Source: an uncultured Clostridia bacterium (GTDB taxonomy: Bacteria > Bacillota > Clostridia > Christensenellales > Borkfalkiaceae). From it: a stretch of 9,894 nucleotides of DNA. The stretch's first letter is position 1, and every line of letters starts with the position of its first letter. The stretch spans positions 1-9,894 of the forward strand of contig CANPYD010000030.1 of assembly GCA_947587775.1 (NCBI GenBank), given 5' to 3'. Below, piece by piece: positions 1 to 6,525 of this stretch. The notes under the pieces were generated by a model, which searched no databases, was not told where the DNA came from, and saw only the letters and a list, made by a program, of their open reading frames with translations. The translations under genes and the position numbers were made by a program.

Positions 1-79
1 GAAAAAGCCGGGTCCCAACGACCCCTGCCCCTGCGGCAGCGGCCTCAAATATAAAAAGTGCCACGGGAAACCCTTTTAA
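1..79 (+). CDS. secA: SecA preprotein translocase ATPase, C-terminal end (partial)
   Basis: Only the last 25 codons are present, read from base 2 to a TAA at 77-79. They encode a lysine-rich tail ending in the zinc-binding SEC-C motif: C-P-C-G-S-G, seven further residues to the next K-C-H, then G-K-P-F. This cysteine/histidine tail is characteristic of SecA, the cytoplasmic ATPase that pushes preproteins through SecYEG; in SecA the motif binds zinc and contacts SecB or ribosomes. The same motif occurs at the end of some unrelated proteins, so the short fragment alone is not proof. The following gene is prfB, and secA-prfB is a well-known neighbour pair in Firmicutes, which makes SecA by far the best reading. 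No terminator is visible after the stop; hairpin repeats follow instead. Confidence 0.88.
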   Translation, partial: KKPGPNDPCPCGSGLKYKKCHGKPF

Positions 80-96
80 TTGAGCGGAAGAACACT

Positions 97-150
97 TGGC
101 TCCCCTTGCAGGGGAGCTGGCGCGCGTCCTTGCGTGACTGAGGGGTTCTC
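97..150 (+). repeat. Hairpin intergenic repeat, copy 1 (degenerate)
   Basis: The copy begins with a perfect 8-bp stem: GCTCCCCT at 99-106, loop TGC, AGGGGAGC at 110-117. It ends with the family tail TGACTGAGGGGTT (about 135-147). The second stem of the complete element (copy 3) is damaged here. The stretch GCGTGAC (131-137) can instead pair with GTCACGC in copy 2 (174-180), so copies 1 and 2 could form one larger structure. It lies between secA and prfB and does not code. Confidence 0.75.
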
Positions 151-151
151 T

Positions 152-187
152 CGGCTCCCCTCGTAGGGGAGCTGTCACGCGTCTCGC
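152..187 (+). repeat. Hairpin intergenic repeat, copy 2 (truncated)
   Basis: It has the same 8-bp stem as the other copies, GCTCCCCT at 154-161 and AGGGGAGC at 165-172, with loop CGT, followed by GTCACGCGTC. The second hairpin and the TGAGGGGTT tail are missing, so this is a partial copy nested between two others. Confidence 0.7.
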
Positions 188-193
188 CTCTCC

Positions 194-290
194 TTGGCTC
201 CCCTTGCAGGGGAGCTGTCACCGCAGGTGACTGAGGGGTTCCCCAAAACCCTATCCCCCGCTGCGCGGGTACTTCCCCTGAGAGGGGAAG
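194..290 (+). repeat. Composite four-hairpin intergenic repeat, copy 3 (complete)
   Basis: Four stem-loops lie in a row. They are GCTCCCCT/AGGGGAGC, then GTCACC-GCA-GGTGAC followed by TGAGGGGTT, then CCCGC-TGC-GCGGG at 257-269, and finally CTTCCCCT-GAG-AGGGGAAG at 272-290. The first 47 bases (194-240) match 2513-2559 at 46 of 47 positions, and the right half has a recognisable counterpart at about 2571-2616. A near-identical composite in two non-coding gaps 2.3 kb apart indicates a dispersed element of the REP or miniature-element kind. Whether it is mobile or acts as RNA cannot be told from here. Confidence 0.85.
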
Positions 291-312
291 CAAGGTAGCA
301 CCTTGTCCCTTG

Positions 313-328
313 CCCTCGGCGCCGAGGG
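313..328. other. 16-bp perfect palindrome upstream of prfB
   Basis: CCCTCGGCGCCGAGGG reads the same on both strands and ends 28 bp before the prfB start codon. It has no loop bases, so it suits a dimeric DNA-binding protein better than an RNA hairpin. It could also be an eroded end of the repeat cluster just upstream. No convincing promoter was found next to it. Confidence 0.45.
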
Positions 329-356
329 ATAGAACATCAAACAAATCAAGGTATCT

Positions 357-1454
357 ATGTTCAAAGCAGACGATTACAGACTGAAAATCAAAGACCTCGA
401 AGAGACGCTCGGCGAAGCAAAATACGCTCTGGATATCGACAACCGCTACGAACAGCTCAAAAAGCTGCGCGCAGAGCAGGAAGATCCCGCCGTCTGGCAG
501 GACTTGGAGCGCTCCGCCGGGATCGGGCGGGAGATCTCTTCGATCGAGAATAAGATCGCTTCCTACGAAAAGGGCAGAAAGGCGCTCGACGATGCAAACG
601 AGATCATCGACCTCATCGAAGAGACGGAGGAAGAGGAGCTCGTTTCCGAACTCGACAAGATGATCGTAACCGCCGAGGCCGACATCGAGGAGATGCGCGT
701 GAGAGCGCTCCTCCGCGGCAAGTACGATAATTCCAACGCCCTTCTCTCCATCCATGCGGGGGCGGGCGGCACGGAGGCGTGCGATTGGTGCTCCATGCTC
801 TACCGCATGTATTGCCGCTATGCCGAGATGAACGGCTTCAAGACGACCGAGCTCGACCGTCTTGCGGGCGACAGCGCGGGGCTCAAATCGGTGGATTTCA
901 AGATCGAAGGGGAAAACGCATACGGCTACCTTAAAGCGGAGATCGGCGTGCACAGACTCGTGCGTATCTCGCCGTTCGATGCCAACAAGCGCCGCCAGAC
1001 CTCCTTTGCTTCCGTCGAAGTCATGCCCGAAGTCGACGACGACAATGAGATTGAGATCAAGGACGAGGACATCCGTATCGACGTCTACAGAAGCTCGGGC
1101 GCGGGTGGCCAGAAAGTCAACAAGACGGAGACCGCCATCCGCATCACCCATTTCCCGACGGGGATCGTCGTCACCTGCCAGAACGAGCGCAGCCAGCTCC
1201 AGAATAAGGAGATGGCGTTCAAATATCTCCGCTCGAAACTCCTCGAAAAACAGATCGAGGAACGCTTGGCACAGGAAGCCGCCCTCAAAGGGGAGACGAA
1301 GAAGATCGAATGGGGCTCGCAGATCCGCTCCTATGTGTTCTGTCCCTATACGCTCGTCAAAGATCATCGGACGGGGTACGAGATGGGGGACGTGCAGGCC
1401 GTGATGGACGGCAACATCCAAGGTTTCATCATCGACTATCTGAAAAAGACCTGA
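357..1454 (+). CDS. prfB: Peptide chain release factor 2 (RF2)
   Basis: RF2 recognises UGA and UAA stop codons in the ribosomal A site and triggers release of the finished protein. The 365-residue product has the usual length. Its stop-codon-reading tripeptide is S205-P206-F207, in RISPFDANKRRQTSF. The catalytic GGQ is at 250-252 within SSGAGGQKVNKTE. The N-terminal helical domain covers roughly residues 1-110, and the end matches family sequences (WGSQIRSYVF, then QAVMDGNIQGF). The start is ATG at 357 with a modest AAGG Shine-Dalgarno at 348-351. Many bacteria need a +1 frameshift at an in-frame UGA near codon 26 to make RF2. Here the reading frame is continuous through that region, so the autoregulatory frameshift is absent. 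It follows secA and precedes tsaD by 12 bp, probably on one transcript with tsaD. Confidence 0.98.
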   Translation: MFKADDYRLKIKDLEETLGEAKYALDIDNRYEQLKKLRAEQEDPAVWQDLERSAGIGREISSIENKIASYEKGRKALDDANEIIDLIEETEEEELVSELDKMIVTAEADIEEMRVRALLRGKYDNSNALLSIHAGAGGTEACDWCSMLYRMYCRYAEMNGFKTTELDRLAGDSAGLKSVDFKIEGENAYGYLKAEIGVHRLVRISPFDANKRRQTSFASVEVMPEVDDDNEIEIKDEDIRIDVYRSSGAGGQKVNKTETAIRITHFPTGIVVTCQNERSQLQNKEMAFKYLRSKLLEKQIEERLAQEAALKGETKKIEWGSQIRSYVFCPYTLVKDHRTGYEMGDVQAVMDGNIQGFIIDYLKKT

Positions 1455-1466
1455 TGAGGGATCGTT

Positions 1467-2486
1467 TTGTTATCCATGAAAAAATCTCCGTTGATTTTGG
1501 GAATCGAATCATCCTGTGACGAAACGGCCGCGGCAGTGATCCGCGGTCGCACTTTACTTTCGGACGAGATCATTTCGTCCGCTTCCGTGCAGGCCAAATA
1601 CGGCGGCGTCGTGCCCGAGATCGCCTCGCGCGTCCACAGTGACGCGGTGGATGAAGTCGTGCGGCGCGCGCTTTGCAGTGCGGACGTCGGAAAAGAGGAG
1701 CTCGACGCGGTCGCCGTCACCTACGGCGCGGGGCTGCTCGGCGCCCTTCTCGTGGGGCTCTCCTTCGCGAAGGGATTTGCCTACGGGCTGAAGATCCCCC
1801 TCATCGGGGTCAACCATATCCGCGGACATCTTGCCGCATGCTATCTCGAAGACGAAACACTCACCCCGCCCTTCATGACGCTTCTCGCGAGCGGGGGGCA
1901 CACGGCGATCCTCTATACCGAAACGCCGACGAAGTTCGAAGTCCTCGGCGGCACCCTCGACGACGCCGCGGGAGAGGCCTTCGATAAGGTCGCCCGCGTG
2001 CTGGGACTTCCCTATCCCGGAGGCCCCCATGTCGAACAGCTTGCAAGAGAGGGCAAAAACGTGGTACCCATGCCCAAGATGCTCAAGGGATTGGGGGGAT
2101 ATGACTTCTCTTACAGCGGACTCAAAACGCACATCATCAACTATGTGCACACCAAGGAGCAAAAGGGGGAGGCATGGTCGAAGGCGGACGTCGCCGCTTC
2201 CTTCCAGTCCGCCGCGCTCGATATCCTCGTCGAAAAGACGGTGGAAGGGGCACTCGAGCGGCATGTCAACACCGTGACTGCGGGCGGCGGGGTCGTCGCG
2301 AACGGGTACCTGCGGGAACGGTTGCAGTCCGCATGCAGCAGGGCGGGACTCAGACTCGTCCTTCCCGAAAAGCGGCGCTGTACGGATAATGCCGCCATGA
2401 TCGCCGCCGAAGGACTTATACAGTATGAGGCGGGCAACTTTTCCCCGCTCTCCCTCAACGCCTGTGCCAGCATTCCGCTCCGATAA
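1467..2486 (+). CDS. tsaD: tRNA N6-threonylcarbamoyladenosine transferase TsaD
   Basis: TsaD transfers the threonylcarbamoyl group from TC-AMP to A37 of tRNAs that read ANN codons, working with TsaB and TsaE in bacteria. Seen here are the opening ILGIESSCDETAAAV, the metal-binding H117-x-x-x-H121 (NHIRGH), ASGGHT at 142-147, GGTLDDAAGEAFDKVAR at 161-177, YSGLK near 216 and the late metal ligand D307 in CTDNAAM. The length of 339 residues is normal. The start is uncertain. TTG at 1467 sits 6 nt after GAGGG (1456-1460), an ideal spacing. ATG at 1476, three codons in, would be 15 nt away, but it gives the more conventional MKKSPLILGIESS. The gene lies 12 bp after prfB and likely shares its transcript. 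TsaB and TsaE are not in the window. Confidence 0.97.
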   Translation: MLSMKKSPLILGIESSCDETAAAVIRGRTLLSDEIISSASVQAKYGGVVPEIASRVHSDAVDEVVRRALCSADVGKEELDAVAVTYGAGLLGALLVGLSFAKGFAYGLKIPLIGVNHIRGHLAACYLEDETLTPPFMTLLASGGHTAILYTETPTKFEVLGGTLDDAAGEAFDKVARVLGLPYPGGPHVEQLAREGKNVVPMPKMLKGLGGYDFSYSGLKTHIINYVHTKEQKGEAWSKADVAASFQSAALDILVEKTVEGALERHVNTVTAGGGVVANGYLRERLQSACSRAGLRLVLPEKRRCTDNAAMIAAEGLIQYEAGNFSPLSLNACASIPLR

Positions 2487-2503
2487 TTTCGGGGCGGTTT
2501 TTT
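2475..2503 (+). terminator. Rho-independent terminator overlapping the tsaD stop
   Basis: The stem CCGCTCCGA (2475-2483) pairs with TCGGGGCGG (2489-2497) through nine pairs including one G-U, with a TAATT loop, and is followed by six T at 2498-2503. The tsaD TAA (2484-2486) lies in the loop, so the last three codons of the gene form the 5' arm. Confidence 0.88.
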
Positions 2504-2512
2504 GAAGGGGTC

Positions 2513-2624
2513 TTGGCTCCCCTTGTAGGGGAGCTGTCACCGCAGGTGACTGAGGGGTTTCCTGCCGCCGTTTTTTTGGAACCCCTTTCCCCTTCGGGGA
2601 CTTCCCCTAAAGGGGCAGCGAGGG
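2513..2624 (+). repeat. Composite four-hairpin intergenic repeat, second locus
   Basis: 2513-2559 differs from 194-240 by a single base (GTA instead of GCA in the first loop). The order of elements is again GCTCCCCT/AGGGGAGC, GTCACC-GCA-GGTGAC, TGAGGGGTT, then a right half with TCCCC-TTC-GGGGA (2588-2600) and CCCCT-AA-AGGGG (2604-2615). An open reading frame crosses it, but the sequence is palindromic and non-coding in character. Confidence 0.85.
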
Positions 2625-2633
2625 GACAACCGC

Positions 2634-2667
2634 GTCATCCTGAAGGAGCTCTGCGACCGAAGGATCC
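2634..2667 (+). repeat. GTCATCCTGA...GAAGGATCC intergenic repeat
   Basis: The segment starts GTCATCCTGAAGGAG and ends CCGAAGGATCC. GGATCC-type ends of this kind (GTCATCCTGAGC...GAAGGATCC) recur in non-coding gaps of many bacterial genomes. That recognition comes from memory of the pattern; only one copy is in the window. It sits between two other repeat families. Confidence 0.5.
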
Positions 2668-2690
2668 CGAAGATCCAGTCCGAATCCTTG

Positions 2691-2748
2691 CCTTCCCCAC
2701 TTTGGGGGGAAGGTGGCGCGGCGCAAGCCGTGACGGATGAGGGGTTTC
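2691..2748 (+). repeat. CCTTCCCC/GGGGAAGG hairpin repeat, second family
   Basis: The stem CCTTCCCC (2691-2698) pairs with GGGGAAGG (2706-2713). A GGCGC-rich stretch follows, then GACGGATGAGGGGTTTCCT. The design matches the first family: a hairpin of C and G runs, a second GC-rich segment, and a tail ending TGAGGGGTTT. The primary sequence of the stems differs. This suggests two related families rather than one. Confidence 0.65.
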
Positions 2749-2801
2749 CTCAAAAATCAAAAAAAATTTTTGCAAAAGCGGCGCAATATGACGGTAACCC
2801 A

Positions 2802-2830
2802 TTGACAGCAAAGTCAAAATATTGTATAAT
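2802..2830 (+). promoter_or_regulatory. Consensus SigA promoter for rny
   Basis: TTGACA at 2802-2807 and TATAAT at 2825-2830 are separated by exactly 17 bp, a perfect match to the housekeeping consensus. An A/T-tract region at about 2751-2775 lies upstream and could act as a curved or UP-like element. The expected start of transcription is near 2837, giving a 5' leader of about 75 nt. The -35 box is also the left arm of a short inverted repeat, TTGAC-N6-GTCAA (2802-2817), a weak candidate operator. The rest of the 425-bp gap between tsaD and rny holds the terminator and the repeats listed separately. Confidence 0.92.
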
Positions 2831-2911
2831 ACTTCACGACAATGCCTATATCTGTCCATTTTTCGGATAGTTCTGGGATATAAGTCGAAATTTTATTCTG
2901 AGGAGGCAGTC

Positions 2912-4552
2912 ATGATGGCAAATTTTGGCAGCCTGCTCCTTACGATGAACACCGGTCTTGCGATCGGGCTCATCGTTCTTGCCCTTGTTCTCGGCGCGGG
3001 GATCGCCGTCGTCGTCACATGGCAAGTACTCAAAAAAGTTTCCAAAAAGAGATCGGAACAGAAACTTGACGCAACCCAAAAGCAAGTGGAAGAAATGCTT
3101 GAAAAAGCGGACAGCGAGATCAAGCAGCGCAAAAAGGAAGCAATTTTAGAGGCGAAGGAACAGGATCTGAAGCGAAGAAACGAGTTCGAACAGGAGATGA
3201 AGGAGAAGCGCGCCGAGCAAAAGCGCGTGGAGGATCGTCTCAACAGGCAGGAAGACGCGCTCGAAAAGAAGGAGACCGAACTCTCCCGCAAAGAGCAATC
3301 TCTCGACGCGCGGCTCAACAATGCCAACCAAAAGATCGAAGAGGCACAGAAAAAGCTCGACGAAGTGCAAAAGACGCAGGAGCTCGTCTCCCATCAGCAC
3401 GAACTCATGATCCAGGAGCTCGAGCGCATTTCCCAGCTCACCAAGGAAGAGGCAAAAAAGCAACTCACGGACGAGATCATGGACGAGACGAGGCGCGACC
3501 TCGCCGTCCAGGTCCGCAATCTCGAACAGCAGGCGAAGGAAGAGGCGGATTTCAACGCGAAGAGCATTATAACGCTCGCCATCCAGCGCTGCGCCGCCGA
3601 TCAGGCGTCCGAGTCGACCGTCTCCGTCGTGCCCCTTCCCAATGACGATATGAAGGCGCGCATCATCGGCCGCGAGGGCAGAAACATCCGCGCCATCGAG
3701 AACGCGACGGGGATCGAGCTCGTCATCGACGATACTCCCGAAGTCGTCCTTCTCTCGGGATTCGACCCTGTCAGAAGGGAAGTCGCCCGTCTTACGCTTG
3801 AAAAGCTCATCTCGGACGGACGGATCCATCCCGCCCGCATCGAGGAAACGGTGGAAAAGGTGCAGAAGGAGCTCGACCAGGAGATCAAAGAGGCGGGCGA
3901 AAGCGCGATGTTCGAGACGAACGTCTACAATCTGCACCCCGAGATCATCAAACTCCTCGGGCGGCTCAAATTCAGGACAAGCTACGGGCAGAACGTCTAC
4001 CGCCACTCCATCGAGGTGTCCCAGCTCGCGGGACTCATGGCGCAGGAGCTCGGGCTCGACGTCAACTTCGCCAAGCGCGCGGGACTTCTGCACGATATCG
4101 GCAAGGCGGTCGACCATGAGCAGGAGGGCACGCATATCCAGCTCGGCGCGGAAGTCGCCAAAAAGTATAAGGAAAACGCGATGATCGTCAATGCGATCAT
4201 GGCGCACCACGGCGACGTGGAACCCAAGACGGTCGAAGCCGTCCTCGTGCAGGCGGCGGACGCGATCTCGGGTGCCCGTCCGGGGGCAAGAAGGGAGACG
4301 GGCGCGGGGTACGTCAAGCGGCTCGAAAAGCTCGAGGAGATCGGCTCTTCCTTCAAGGGCGTCGACAAGTGCTATGCGATCCAGGCGGGCAGGGAGATCC
4401 GCGTCATCGTCAAACCCGATCAGGTGGACGACGCGCAGGCGCTCTTCCTCGCAAAGGACATCGCCAAGAAGATCGAGAACGAGCTCGAATACCCCGGGCA
4501 GATCAAAGTCAACGTCATCCGCGAATTCAGAAGCGTCGAATACGCAAAATAA
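2912..4552 (+). CDS. rny: Ribonuclease Y
   Basis: RNase Y is the membrane-bound endoribonuclease that starts mRNA decay in many Firmicutes. The 546-residue protein shows the family's domain order. One membrane helix lies at about residues 14-38, then a long charged coiled coil at about 40-215. A KH RNA-binding domain has GREG at 253-256 (ARIIGREGRNIRAIENATG). An HD metal-dependent phosphohydrolase domain has H365 and H394-D395 (LLHDIGKAVDHE), followed by a conserved C-terminal region. The frame is open back to 2822, but that would overlap the promoter. ATG at 2912 follows a perfect AGGAGG (2901-2906) by 5 nt; the adjacent ATG at 2915 is equally possible. It has its own promoter and terminator, so it is probably a single-gene unit. 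Confidence 0.98.
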   Translation: MMANFGSLLLTMNTGLAIGLIVLALVLGAGIAVVVTWQVLKKVSKKRSEQKLDATQKQVEEMLEKADSEIKQRKKEAILEAKEQDLKRRNEFEQEMKEKRAEQKRVEDRLNRQEDALEKKETELSRKEQSLDARLNNANQKIEEAQKKLDEVQKTQELVSHQHELMIQELERISQLTKEEAKKQLTDEIMDETRRDLAVQVRNLEQQAKEEADFNAKSIITLAIQRCAADQASESTVSVVPLPNDDMKARIIGREGRNIRAIENATGIELVIDDTPEVVLLSGFDPVRREVARLTLEKLISDGRIHPARIEETVEKVQKELDQEIKEAGESAMFETNVYNLHPEIIKLLGRLKFRTSYGQNVYRHSIEVSQLAGLMAQELGLDVNFAKRAGLLHDIGKAVDHEQEGTHIQLGAEVAKKYKENAMIVNAIMAHHGDVEPKTVEAVLVQAADAISGARPGARRETGAGYVKRLEKLEEIGSSFKGVDKCYAIQAGREIRVIVKPDQVDDAQALFLAKDIAKKIENELEYPGQIKVNVIREFRSVEYAK

Positions 4553-4554
4553 AT

Positions 4555-4583
4555 GAAAAAAGATCCCCGCACGGGGGTCTTTT
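4555..4583 (+). terminator. Rho-independent terminator after rny
   Basis: AGATCCCC (4561-4568) pairs with GGGGGTCT (4573-4580), with one G-U pair and a GCAC loop. Six A precede the stem and four T follow (4580-4583), so the A/T flanks can extend it. It starts 2 nt after the rny stop and ends 28 nt before the next start codon. Confidence 0.9.
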
Positions 4584-4611
4584 CACAAGAAGTAATCGGA
4601 AGGAGAGTTCT

Positions 4612-5574
4612 ATGAAATACGCAATGCTCGGAAACAGCGGGATCGAAGTCTCCCGCCTCTCGGTGGGATGCATGAGCTTCGGGAAGCCCTCGGAGGACTT
4701 CCATCTCTGGACGCTCGGGCCCGAAGAAACGCAGGATATGGTAAAACTTGCGCTCGACGCGGGGATCAACTTTTTCGACACCGCAAATAAGTACTCCCAC
4801 GGCACGAGCGAAGAGTATCTCGGGCGGGCGATCAAAAATCTTGTCCCGCGTGACAAGGTCGTCATCGCGACGAAGGTCTATTTCAACGAGGGGCACCTTT
4901 CCAAAGAGGCGATCCTTCGGGAGATCGACGGCTCTCTCAAGCGCCTCGGGACGGACTATGTCGACCTCTATATCATTCACCGCTTCGACTACGATACGCC
5001 CGTCGAGGAGACGATGGAAGCGCTCCATTCGCTCGTCCGTGCGGGCAAGGTCCGCGCGCTCGGCGCGTCGGCGATGTACGCCTACCAGTTCCACAATATG
5101 CAGTACGTCGCCGAACGCAACGGCTGGACGCAGTTCGTCTCCATGCAGAACCACTACAATCCGCTCTACCGCGAGGACGAGCGCGAGATGATCCCGCTCT
5201 GCCGTATGATGAACGTGGCGCTCACGCCGTACAGCCCGCTGGCTTCGGGCAGGTGCTGCCGCCCCGACTGGCATTCCGATTCTCTCCGCAGCCGCACGGA
5301 CGCCATGGCGGCGAAGAAGTACGACAGTACCGAAGCGCAGGACGCGGCGATCGTCGCCCGTATCCATGAACTCGCCGAAAAATACGGCGTCACAATGACG
5401 CAGATCACCCTTGCATGGCATTTGCATCAGGGCATGACGTCCCCGATCGTCGGCATCACAAAGCCCAAATATCTCCACGAAGCGGTGGGGGCGATGGATC
5501 TGGAACTTTCCGATGAGGACGTGACTTATCTCAACGAGCTCTACCTCCCGCACAAGGTCGTCGGAGCGCTGTAA
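4612..5574 (+). CDS. Aldo/keto reductase, YajO-like
   Basis: This is an NADPH-type oxidoreductase of the aldo/keto reductase superfamily, 320 residues, with a TIM-barrel pattern. The four catalytic residues are visible: D56 and Y61 (INFFDTANKYS), K88 (VIATKVYF) and H123 (LYIIHRFDYDTP). Late cofactor-loop motifs are also present (SPLASG near 208-213, GITKPKYL near 281-288). The phrases VSRLSVGCMSFG, FVSMQNHYNPLYREDEREM and the ending PHKVVGAL resemble E. coli YajO and related clostridial reductases. YajO itself has been linked to 1-deoxyxylulose 5-phosphate synthesis, but the substrate here is unknown. The start is ATG at 4612 with AAGGAGAG 5-10 nt upstream. The frame is open further upstream, but that part overlaps rny and is not real. 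No clear promoter fits between the rny terminator and this gene. Confidence 0.95.
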   Translation: MKYAMLGNSGIEVSRLSVGCMSFGKPSEDFHLWTLGPEETQDMVKLALDAGINFFDTANKYSHGTSEEYLGRAIKNLVPRDKVVIATKVYFNEGHLSKEAILREIDGSLKRLGTDYVDLYIIHRFDYDTPVEETMEALHSLVRAGKVRALGASAMYAYQFHNMQYVAERNGWTQFVSMQNHYNPLYREDEREMIPLCRMMNVALTPYSPLASGRCCRPDWHSDSLRSRTDAMAAKKYDSTEAQDAAIVARIHELAEKYGVTMTQITLAWHLHQGMTSPIVGITKPKYLHEAVGAMDLELSDEDVTYLNELYLPHKVVGAL

Positions 5575-5583
5575 ATGATTCGG

Positions 5584-5629
5584 ATGCGAAGCGCCGCCCC
5601 GCGTGTTCACGCGGGGCGGCGCTTCGCAT
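5584..5629. terminator. 22-bp perfect inverted repeat, likely bidirectional terminator
   Basis: The arms 5584-5605 and 5608-5629 are perfectly complementary over 22 bp with only two bases between them, so the real loop is probably 4-6 nt. The stem is mostly G-C. It lies between the convergent reductase and hydrolase genes, 9 bp and 3 bp from their stop codons. The downstream T content on the plus strand is modest (GTTTATTT) and there is no clear T run on the minus strand, so termination may rely on the very strong stem. Confidence 0.8.
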
Positions 5630-5632
5630 AGT

Positions 5633-6505
5633 TTATTTCCAAAGTTTTTCGGGATCGAAGCCGTAGATCTGTACGACCTCGAAGAGGGGACAGTTCGCGA
5701 TGTCGCCGGGGGACACGAGGGGGCCGCCCGTCGGATCGATATCGTACCCCGCATTTTTATACGCCTGCCAGACGAGGTGGGAGCAGTGCGTCGATGTCGG
5801 CGTTCTGCCGTCCTCGCATTGATCCTTGGGTAGGAAGAAGCCCAAAAAGACGTTATAGGACAGCCCTTTCAGCTCCTTTACGGCGTCGTCCGCGATCTTT
5901 TTCCGCTCCTCCGCACTTGCGTCTTTGAGGCGGATCACCATAAAGTTCGTGGAGCGCGCAAACCAGCGTATGCCGTTTGTCTTTGTGCCGGAATCTTTGC
6001 CGATCGAATAGGATTCGAGCGTCGTGCCGAGATCCCCGTTGACGACGAGTCCCGCATGCCCGTGCCGCCAGCCGAAGAGATGGGTCGTCGAAGTGAGAAT
6101 GATATCGCCGTCCTCGAGCGGGACGACAGGCGCCGTAACATCGCGTTTCGTCACGGGGTTGCGGAGCTTGTCGTGCGGCGTGATGGGGGTCGTCATCTCA
6201 TGATAGATCTCCCCCTCGAAGAAGAACGCGTCCTGATATTTTTTGAGATCGCTCCGCGGAACGCTGTCCGCGCCCGCCCTTGCGAGTCCCGTCTGGCGGT
6301 AGATGAGATCGTAGTCTTCCTCCGTCCAGACCTCTTTTTCGATGAGCTCCCCGAGGTCGATTTTCTGATAGGATGGGACAAAGCGGGCGGCGGCCTCGCA
6401 AACGGTATCGGCAATGAGGAAAAAGACGCCCACGGACGCAACCGTCAGGCAGAAAACCGTGCCGATGAGAAATAGAAGAATGACCGATCTCCGTATGCTC
6501 CGCAT
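5633..6505 (-). CDS. Membrane-anchored YiiX/YycO-like (permuted NlpC/P60) cysteine hydrolase
   Basis: The 290-residue protein begins with MRSIRR and a hydrophobic helix at about residues 8-32, which acts as a signal anchor or signal peptide, so the rest is probably extracellular. A region without recognised motifs covers about 33-125. The C-terminal domain has the order of permuted papain-fold enzymes: GDIIL (133-137), the probable catalytic H150 in HGHAGLVV, E164 in TLESYS, then the probable nucleophile C241 in STHCSHLVWQAYKNAG and a final SPGDIANC. Family members are thought to cleave amide or ester bonds in cell-wall or lipid substrates; the substrate here cannot be inferred. Start choice: ATG at 6505 is 6 nt after a perfect AAAGGAGG. 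A longer frame from TTG at 6538 would translate the ribosome binding site itself. It is divergent from the Cys-rich gene and convergent with the reductase. Confidence 0.85.
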   Translation of the reverse strand: MRSIRRSVILLFLIGTVFCLTVASVGVFFLIADTVCEAAARFVPSYQKIDLGELIEKEVWTEEDYDLIYRQTGLARAGADSVPRSDLKKYQDAFFFEGEIYHEMTTPITPHDKLRNPVTKRDVTAPVVPLEDGDIILTSTTHLFGWRHGHAGLVVNGDLGTTLESYSIGKDSGTKTNGIRWFARSTNFMVIRLKDASAEERKKIADDAVKELKGLSYNVFLGFFLPKDQCEDGRTPTSTHCSHLVWQAYKNAGYDIDPTGGPLVSPGDIANCPLFEVVQIYGFDPEKLWK

Positions 6506-6525
6506 TGCGCGCCTCCTTTGAAAAC

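Noticed and set aside
80..356. CRISPR array or tRNA cluster in the secA-prfB gap
   Set aside because: Repeats are irregularly spaced, contain internal hairpins and lack unique spacers of constant size. No cloverleaf with CCA-adjacent acceptor stem was found.
45..1421. 458-codon open frame antisense to prfB, and similar long antisense frames opposite tsaD, rny, the reductase and yitT
   Set aside because: GC-rich third positions of the real genes keep the opposite strand open. The translations show no domain, have no suitable start signals and cover genes identified with near certainty.
2513..2740. 75-codon open frame in the tsaD-rny gap
   Set aside because: It is a read-through of palindromic intergenic repeats, has no ribosome binding site, and its protein merely reflects the repeat sequence.
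2822..2911. N-terminal extension of RNase Y from TTG at 2822
   Set aside because: The TTG lies inside the promoter, before any possible transcription start, while ATG 2912 has a perfect AGGAGG.
2831..2911. Riboswitch or structured leader upstream of rny
   Set aside because: The leader of about 75 nt forms only a weak, bulged stem (TATATC with GATATA) and shows no known riboswitch core.
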